This document shows, piece by piece, positions 54,801 to 64,000 of a DNA stretch of 64,000 nt. A model generated the notes under the pieces. That model did not search any database. It was not told where the DNA came from and saw only the letters and a program-made list of their open reading frames with translations. Source of the stretch: Pratylenchus scribneri (Eukaryota; Nematoda; Chromadorea; Rhabditida; Pratylenchidae); the NCBI GenBank assembly GCA_030063045.1, contig JAQSEB010000016.1:186001-250000 (forward strand), in the 5' to 3' direction. Each line of letters starts with the position of its first letter. Position 1 is the first letter of the stretch. The position numbers were made by a program, and so were the translations under genes.

Positions 54801-57800
54801 TTTCTTATATATAATTACTCTCAAAGGATATGTGTTTAGCACTGAATTTTGCAAAAAAGCAATTTTTGAAATATTTTTTTCGATAATTTTATCAATTTTT
54901 TTCTATTTTTCTAATTTTTCTTATTTTTTAATACATTAAAAAATGTATTCTTGATTATTTCAAGAAAATATATAGGTCATAAAATTTGTTATACATTTCT
55001 AATATATTCTCTATTATATTGGATATATTTCTATTAAAAAATGTAAAGAAAAATTAATTTAATTAAATATTTTTCATGAAAAATTTTCAGATTTTTAAAA
55101 GCAATTATTCAAGGACTATTCGTTTAAATTTTTATACCACTTTTTTTAATGAACATTTTCTTATATATAATTACTCTCAAAGGATATGTGTTTAGCACTG
55201 AATTTTGCAAAAAAGCAATTTTTGAAATATTTTTTTCGATAATTTTATCACTTTTTTTCTATTTTTCTAATTTTTCTGATTTTTTATTTCATTAAAAAAT
55301 TTATTCTAGATTTTTTCAAGAAAATATATAGATCATAAAATCTGATATACATTTCTAATATATTCTCTATTATATTGGATATATTTCTATTAAAAAATGT
55401 AAAGAAAAATTAATTTAATTAAATATTTTTCATGAAAAATTTTCAGATTTTTAAAAGCAATTATTCAAGGACTATTCGTTTAAATTTTTATACCACTTTT
55501 TTTAATGAACATTTTCTTATATATAATTACTCTCAAAGGATATGTGTTTAGCACTGAATTTTGCAAAAAAACAATTTTTGAAATATTTTTTTCGATAATT
55601 TTATCACTTTTTTTCTATTTTTCTAATTTTTCTGATTTTTTATTTCATTAAAAAATTTATTCTAGATTTTTTCAAGAAAATATATAGATCATAAAATCTG
55701 ATATACATTTCTAATATATTCTCTATTATATTGGATATATTTCTATTAAAAAATGTAAAGAAAAATTAATTTAATTAAATATTTTTCATGAAAAATTTTC
55801 AGATTTTTAAAAGCAATTATTCAAGGACTATTCGTTTAAATTTTTAAACCACTTTTTTTAATGAACATTTTCTTATATATAATTACTCTCAAAGGATATG
55901 TGTTTAGCACTGAATTTTGCAAAAAAAGCAATTTTTGAAATATTTTTTTCGATTATTTTATCAATTTTTTTCTATTTTTCTAATTTTTCTTATTTTTTAA
56001 TACATTAAAAAATGTATTCTTGATTATTTCAAGAAAATATATAGGTCATAAAATTTGTTATACATTTCTAATATATTCTCTATTATATTGGATATATTTC
56101 TATTAAAAAATGTAAAGAAAAATTAATTTAATTAAATATTTTTCATGAAAAATTTTCAGATTTTTAAAAGCAATTATTCAAGGACTATTCGTTTAAATTT
56201 TTATACCACTTTTTTTAATGAACATTTTCTTATATATAATTACTCTCAAAGGATATGTGTTTAGCACTGAATTTTGCAAAAAAAGCAATTTTTGAAATAT
56301 TTTTTTCGATTATTTTATCAATTTTTTTCTATTTTTCTAATTTTTCTTATTTTTTAATACATTAAAAAATGTATTCTTGATTATTTCAAGTAAATATATA
56401 GGTCATAAAATTTGTTATACATTTCTAATATATTCTCTATTATATTGGATATATTTCTATTAAAAAATGTAAAGAAAAATTAATTTAATTAAATATTTTT
56501 CATGAAAAATTTTCAGATTTTTAAAAGCAATTATTCAAGGACTATTCGTTTAAATTTTTATACCACTTTTTTTAATGAACATTTTCTTATATATAATTAC
56601 TCTCAAAGGATATGTGTTTAGCACTGAATTTTGCAAAAAAGCAATTTTTGAAATATTTTTTTCGATAATTTTATCACTTTTTTTCTATTTTTCTAATTTT
56701 TCTGATTTTTTATTTCATTAAAAAATTTATTCTAGATTTTTTCAAGAAAATATATAGATCATAAAATCTGATATACATTTCTAATATATTCTCTATTATA
56801 TTGGATATATTTCTATTAAAAAATGTAAAGAAAAATTAATTTAATTAAATATTTTTCATGAAAAATTTTCAGATTTTTAAAAGCAATTATTCAAGGACTA
56901 TTCGTTTAAATTTTTAAACCACTTTTTTTAATGAACATTTTCTTATATATAATTACTCTCAAAGGATATGTGTTTAGCACTGAATTTTGCAATAAAAGCA
57001 ATTTTTGAAATATTTTTTTCGATTATTTTATCAATTTTTTTCTATTTTTCTAATTTTTCTTATTTTTTAATACATTAAAAAATGTATTCTTGATTATTTC
57101 AAGAAAATATATAGGTCATAAAATTTGTTATACATTTCTAATATATTCTCTATTATATTGGATATATTTCTATTAAAAAATGTAAAGAAAAATTAATTTA
57201 ATTAAATATTTTTCATGAAAAATTTTCAGATTTTTAAAAGCAATTATTCAAGGACTATTCGTTTAAATTTTTATACCACTTTTTTTAATGAACATTTTCT
57301 TATATATAATTACTCTCAAAGGATATGTGTTTAGCACTGAATTTTGCAATAAAAGCAATTTTTGAAATATTTTTTTCGATTATTTTATCAATTTTTTTCT
57401 ATTTTTCTAATTTTTCTTATTTTTTAATACATTAAAAAATGTATTCTTGATTATTTCAAGAAAATATATAGGTCATAAAATTTGTTATACATTTCTAATA
57501 TATTCTCTATTATATTGGATATATTTCTATTAAAAAATGTAAAGAAAAATTAATTTAATTAAATATTTTTCATGAAAAATTTTCAGATTTTTAAAAGCAA
57601 TTATTCAAGGACTATTCGTTTAAATTTTTATACCACTTTTTTTAATGAACATTTTCTTATATATAATTACTCTCAAAGGATATGTGTTTAGCACTGAATT
57701 TTGCAAAAAAGCAATTTTTGAAATATTTTTTTCGATAATTTTATCACTTTTTTTCTATTTTTCTAATTTTTCTGATTTTTTATTTCATTAAAAAATTTAT

Positions 57801-60800
57801 TCTAGATTTTTTCAAGAAAATATATAGATCATAAAATCTGATATACATTTCTAATATATTCTCTATTATATTGGATATATTTCTATTAAAAAATGTAAAG
57901 AAAAATTAATTTAATTAAATATTTTTCATGAAAAATTTTCAGATTTTTAAAAGCAATTATTCAAGGACTATTCGTTTAAATTTTTATACCACTTTTTTTA
58001 ATGAACATTTTCTTATATATAATTACTCTCAAAGGATATGTGTTTAGCACTGAATTTTGCAAAAAAGCAATTTTTGAAATATTTTTTTCGATAATTTTAT
58101 CACTTTTTTTCTATTTTTCTAATTTTTCTGATTTTTTATTTCATTAAAAAATTTATTCTAGATTTTTTCAAGAAAATATATAGATCATAAAATTTGTTAT
58201 ACATTTCTAATATATTCTCTATATATATTGGATATATTTCTATCATAAAATGTAAGGAAAAATTAATTTAATTAAATATTTTTCATGAAAAATTTTCAGA
58301 TTTTTAAAAGCAATTATTCAAGGACTATTCGTTTAAATTTTTATACCACTTTTTTTAATGAACATTTTCTTATATATAATTACTCTCAAAGGATATGTGT
58401 TTAGCACTGAATTTTGCAAAAAAGCAATTTTGGAAATATTTTTTTCGATAATTTTATCACTTTTTTTCTATTTTTCTAATTTTTCTGATTTTTTATTTCA
58501 TTAAAAAATTTATTCTAGATTTTTTCAAGAAAATATATAGATCATAAAATCTGATATACATTTCTAATATATTCTCTATTATATTGGATATATTTCTATT
58601 AAAAAATGTAAAGAAAAATTAATTTAATTAAATATTTTTCATGAAAAATTTTCAGATTTTTAAAAGCAATTATTCAAGGACTATTCGTTTAAATTTTTAA
58701 ACCACTTTTTTTAATGAACATTTTCTTATATATAATTACTCTCAAAGGATATGTGTTTAGCACTGAATTTTGCAATAAAAGCAATTTTTGAAATATTTTT
58801 TTCGATAATTTTATCAATTTTTTTCTATTTTTCTAATTTTTCTTATTTTTTAATACATTAAAAAATGTATTCTTGATTATTTCAAGAAAATATATAGGTC
58901 ATAAAATTTGTTATACATTTCTAATATATTCTCTATTATATTGGATATATTTCTATTAAAAAATGTAAAGAAAAATTAATTTAATTAAATATTTTTCATG
59001 AAAAATTTTCAGATTTTTAAAAGCAATTATTCAAGGACTATTCGTTTAAATTTTTATACCACTTTTTTTAATGAACATTTTCTTATATATAATTACTCTC
59101 AAAGGATATGTGTTTAGCACTGAATTTTGCAAAAAAGCAATTTTTGAAATATTTTTTTCGATAATTTTATCACTTTTTTTCTATTTTTCTAATATTTCTG
59201 ATTTTTTATTTCATTAAAAAATTTATTCTAGATTTTTTCAAGAAAATATATAGATCATAAAATCTGATATACATTTCTAATATATTCTCTATTATATTGG
59301 ATATATTTCTATTAAAAAATGTAAAGAAAAATTAATTTAATTAAATATTTTTCATGAAAAATTTTCAGATTTTTAAAAGCAATTATTCAAGGACTATTCG
59401 TTTAAATTTTTAAACCACTTTTTTTAATGAACATTTTCTTATATATAATTACTCTCAAAGGATATGTGTTTAGCACTGAATTTTGCAAAAAAAGCAATTT
59501 TTGAAATATTTTTTTCGATTATTTTATCAATTTTTTTCTATTTTTCTAATTTTTCTTATTTTTTAATACATTAAAAAATGTATTCTTGATTATTTCAAGA
59601 AAATATATAGGTCATAAAATTTGTTATACATTTCTAATATATTCTCTATTATATTGGATATATTTCTATTAAAAAATGTAAAGAAAAATTAATTTAATTA
59701 AATATTTTTCATGAAAAATTTTCAGATTTTTAAAAGCAATTATTCAAGGACTATTCGTTTAAATTTTTATACCACTTTTTTTAATGAACATTTTCTTATA
59801 TATAATTACTCTCAAAGGATATGTGTTTAGCACTGAATTTTGCAAAAAAAGCAATTTTTGAAATATTTTTTTCGATTATTTTATCAATTTTTTTCTATTT
59901 TTCTAATTTTTCTTATTTTTTAATACATTAAAAAATGTATTCTTGATTATTTCAAGAAAATATATAGGTCATAAAATTTGTTATACATTTCTAATATATT
60001 CTCTATTATATTGGATATATTTCTATTAAAAAATGTAAAGAAAAATTAATTTAATTAAATATTTTTCATGAAAAATTTTCAGATTTTTAAAAGCAATTAT
60101 TCAAGGACTATTCGTTTAAATTTTTATACCACTTTTTTTAATGAACATTTTCTTATATATAATTACTCTCAAAGGATATGTGTTTAGCACTGAATTTTGC
60201 AAAAAAAGCAATTTTTGAAATATTTTTTTCGATTATTTTATCAATTTTTTTCTATTTTTCTAATTTTTCTTATTTTTTAATACATTAAAAAATGTATTCT
60301 TGATTATTTCAAGAAAATATATAGGTCATAAAATTTGTTATACATTTCTAATATATTCTCTATTATATTGGATATATTTCTATTAAAAAATGTAAAGAAA
60401 AATTAATTTAATTAAATATTTTTCATGAAAAATTTTCAGATTTTTAAAAGCAATTATTCAAGGACTATTCGTTTAAATTTTTATACCACTTTTTTTAATG
60501 AACATTTTCTTATATATAATTACTCTCAAAGGATATGTGTTTAGCACTGAATTTTGCAAAAAAGCAATTTTTGAAATATTTTTTTCGATAATTTTATCAC
60601 TTTTTTTCTATTTTTCTAATTTTTCTGATTTTTTATTTCATTAAAAAATTTATTCTAGATTTTTTCAAGAAAATATATAGATCATAAAATCTGATATACA
60701 TTTCTAATATATTCTCTATTATATTGGATATATTTCTATTAAAAAATGTAAAGAAAAATTAATTTAATTAAATATTTTTCATGAAAAATTTTCAGATTTT

Positions 60801-63800
60801 TAAAAGCAATTATTCAAGGACTATTCGTTTAAATTTTTATACCACTTTTTTTAATGAACATTTTCTTATATATAATTACTCTCAAAGGATATGTGTTTAG
60901 CACTGAATTTTGCAAAAAAGCAATTTTTGAAATATTTTTTTCGATGATTTTATCACTTATTTTCTATTTTTCTAATTTTTCTGATTTTTTATTTCATTAA
61001 AAAATTTATTCTAGATTTTTTCAAGAAAATATATAGATCATAAAATCTGATATACATTTCTAATATATTCTCTATTATATTGGATATATTTCTATTAAAA
61101 AATGTAAAGAAAAATTAATTTAATTAAATATTTTTCATGAAAAATTTTCAGATTTTTAAAAGCAATTATTCAAGGACTATTCGTTTAAATTTTTATACCA
61201 CTTTTTTTAATGAACATTTTCTTATATATAATTACTCTCAAAGGATATGTGTTTAGCACTGAATTTTGCAATAAAAGCAATTTTTGAAATATTTTTTTCG
61301 ATTATTTTATCAATTTTTTTCTATTTTTCTAATTTTTCTTATTTTTTAATACATTAAAAAATGTATTCTTGATTATTTCAAGAAAATATATAGGTCATAA
61401 AATTTGTTATACATTTCTAATATATTCTCTATTATATTGGATATATTTCTATTAAAAAATGTAAAGAAAAATTAATTTAATTAAATATTTTTCATGAAAA
61501 ATTTTCAGATTTTTAAAAGCAATTATTCAAGGACTATTCGTTTAAATTTTTATACCACTTTTTTTAAGGAACATTTTCTTATATATAATTACTCTCAAAG
61601 GATATGTGTTTAGCACTGAATTTTGCAAAAAAGCAATTTTTGAAATATTTTTTTCGATAATTTTATCACTTTTTTTCTATTTTTCTAATTTTTCTGATTT
61701 TTTATTTCATTAAAAAATTTATTCTAGATTTTTTCAAGAAAATATATAGATCATAAAATCTGATATACATTTCTAATATATTCTCTATTATATTGGATAT
61801 ATTTCTATTAAAAAATGTAAAGAAAAATTAATTTAATTAAATATTTTTCATGAAAAATTTTCAGATTTTTAAAAGCAATTATTCAAGGACTATTCGTTTA
61901 AATTTTTATACCACTTTTTTTAATGAACATTTTCTTATATATAATTACTCTCAAAGGATATGTGTTTAGCACTGAATTTTGCAAAAAAGCAATTTTTGAA
62001 ATATTTTTTTCGATAATTTTATCACTTTTTTTCTATTTTTCTAATTTTTCTGATTTTTTATTTCATTAAAAAATTTATTCTAGATTTTTTCAAGAAAATA
62101 TATAGATCATAAAATCTGATATACATTTCTAATATATTCTCTATTATATTGGATATATTTCTATTAAAAAATGTAAAGAAAAATTAATTTAATTAAATAT
62201 TTTTCATGAAAAATTTTCAGATTTTTAAAAGCAATTATTCAAGGACTATTCGTTTAAATTTTTATACCACTTTTTTTAATGAACATTTTCTTATATATAA
62301 TTACTCTCAAAGGATATGTGTTTAGCACTGAATTTTGCAAAAAAGCAATTTTTGAAATATTTTTTTCGATAATTTTATCAATTTTTTTTATTTTTCTAAT
62401 TTTTCTTATTTTTTATTAAATTAAAAAATTTATTCTTGATTATTTCAAGAAAATATATAGGTCATAAAATTTGTTATACATTTCTAATATATTCTCTATT
62501 ATATTGGATATATTTCTATTAAAAAATGTAAAGAAAAATTAATTTAATTAAATATTTTTCATGAAAAATTTTCAGATTTTTAAAAGCAATTATTCAAGGA
62601 CTATTCGTTTAAATTTTTATACCACTTTTTTTAATGAACATTTTCTTATATATAATTACTCTCAAAGGATATGTGTTTAGCACTGAATTTTGCAAAAAAG
62701 CAATTTTTGAAATATTTTTTTCGATAATTTTATCACTTTTTTTCTATTTTTCTAATTTTTCTGATTTTTTATTTCATTAAAAATTTTATTCTAGATTTTT
62801 TCAAGAAAATATATAGATCATAAAATCTGATATACATTTCTAATATATTCTCTATTATATTGGATATATTTCTATTAAAAAATGTAAAGAAAAATTAATT
62901 TAATTAAATATTTTTCATGAAAAATTTTCAGATTTTTAAAAGCAATTATTCAAGGACTATTCGTTTAAATTTTTATACCACTTTTTTTAATGAACATTTT
63001 CTTATATATAATTACTCTCAAAGGATATGTGTTTAGCACTGAATTTTGCAAAAAAGCAATTTTTGAAATATTTTTTTCGATGATTTTATCACTTATTTTC
63101 TATTTTTCTAATTTTTCTGATTTTTTATTTCATTAAAAAATTTATTCTAGATTTTTTCAAGAAAATATATAGATCATAAAATCTGATATACATTTCTAAT
63201 ATATTCTCTATTATATTGGATATATTTCTATTAAAAAATGTAAAGAAAAATTAATTTAATTAAATATTTTTCATGAAAAATTTTCAGATTTTTAAAAGCA
63301 ATTATTCAAGGACTATTCGTTTAAATTTTTATACCACTTTTTTTAATGAACATTTTCTTATATATAATTACTCTCAAAGGATATGTGTTTAGCACTGAAT
63401 TTTGCAAAAAAAGCAATTTTTGAAATATTTTTTTCGATAATTTTATCACTTTTTTTCTATTTTTCTAATTTTTCTTATTTTTTATTAAATTAAAAAATTT
63501 ATTCTAGATTTTTTCAAGAAAATATATAGATCATAAAATCTGATATACATTTCTAATATATTCTCTATTATATTGGATATATTTCTATTAAAAAATGTAA
63601 AGAAAAATTAATTTAATTAAATATTTTTCATGAAAAATTTTCAGATTTTTAAAAGCAATTATTCAAGGACTATTCGTTTAAATTTTTATACCACTTTTTT
63701 TAATGAACATTTTCTTATATATAATTACTCTCAAAGGATATGTGTTTAGCACTGAATTTTGCAAAAAAGCAATTTTTGAAATATTTTTTTCGATAATTTT

Positions 63801-64000
63801 ATCACTTTTTTTCTATTTTTCTAATTTTTCTGATTTTTTATTTCATTAAAAAATTTATTCTAGATTTTTTCAAGAAAATATATAGATCATAAAATCTGAT
63901 ATACATTTCTAATATATTCTCTATTATATTGGATATATTTCTATTAAAAAATGTAAAGAAAAATTAATTTAATTAAATATTTTTCATGAAAAATTTTCAG
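42849..64000 (+). repeat. Satellite array, period about 356 bases, reaching the right edge
   Basis: About 59 head-to-tail copies, very AT-rich, highly similar (typically a few differences per unit). The conserved core is TTTTCAGATTTTTAAAAGCA, ATTCAAGGACTATTCGTTTA and ACTCTCAAAGGATATGTGTT. Two subtypes alternate irregularly: type 1 with TTCTAGATTTTTTCAAG, AGATCATAAAATCTGATATA and GATTTTTTATTTCATT, and type 2 with TTCTTGATTATTTCAAG, AGGTCATAAAATTTGTTATA and TTATTTTTTAATACATT. A few units lack one T of a T-run, which leaves a 72-codon frame; this is not evidence of coding. No other gene is seen in these 21 kb. Such arrays are typical of heterochromatin. Confidence 0.97.

Noticed and set aside
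40377..64000. Possible CRISPR-like arrays
   Set aside because: Units are contiguous tandem repeats without unique spacers, and the genome is eukaryotic. They are minisatellite and satellite DNA.

Overview
The window looks like nuclear DNA of a nematode, most likely a plant-parasitic (tylenchid-like) species. The reasons are very AT-rich non-coding DNA, many small GT-AG introns, a fragment of a nematode-type seven-transmembrane chemoreceptor, a local expansion of SPRY-domain genes, and several small secreted cysteine-rich peptides. The species assignment is inference; no marker gene settles it.

Layout. 1-9055 is a decayed fragment of a Polinton/Maverick (a virus-like DNA transposon), clearly richer in G+C than its surroundings. 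It holds the C-terminal half of a major capsid protein, a frameshifted small zinc-motif protein, a 500-residue structural-type protein and a protein-primed family B DNA polymerase with one frameshift. The polymerase ends abruptly inside an exon of a SPRY gene at about 9054. From 9055 to 35274 lies a cluster of six related SPRY genes (A-F below) in three head-to-head pairs: A(-)/B(+), C(-)/D(+), E(-)/F(+). Members share exon phases. Most combine an N-terminal coiled coil, a 52-residue F-box-like exon and a SPRY domain. B instead has an N-terminal hydrophobic signal/anchor. The cluster has been hit repeatedly by transposons: the Polinton junction in A, a hAT-like element in an intron of B, and a full-length Ty3/gypsy element with identical LTRs in an exon of D. 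Between the pairs lie secreted cysteine-rich peptides (13.3-13.6 kb, 14.9-15.5 kb), a damaged secreted chymotrypsin-like protease (24.3-27.3 kb) and an unidentified gene with basic, nuclear-signal-like motifs (27.7-29.5 kb).

35.6-42.1 kb holds a chemoreceptor fragment, a 0.68-kb foldback element, a proline-rich repeat gene, another secreted cysteine-rich peptide, an inverted copy of the 14.7-15.4 kb peptide locus, a 35-bp minisatellite, and two exons of an XRN-type 5'-3' exoribonuclease. From 42.85 kb to the right edge (over 21 kb) the sequence is one satellite array with a period near 356 bp and two interleaved subtypes.

Taken together this is a rapidly evolving accessory region: multigene SPRY family plus secreted small proteins, embedded in mobile and satellite DNA. 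The most interesting elements are the divergently paired coiled-coil/F-box-like/SPRY genes with one signal-bearing member, and the cysteine-rich peptide locus whose promoter and signal exon were copied in inverted orientation next to a different cysteine-rich peptide. Gene models were spliced by eye from GT/AG sites, phase agreement and comparison between copies; no transcript evidence was available.
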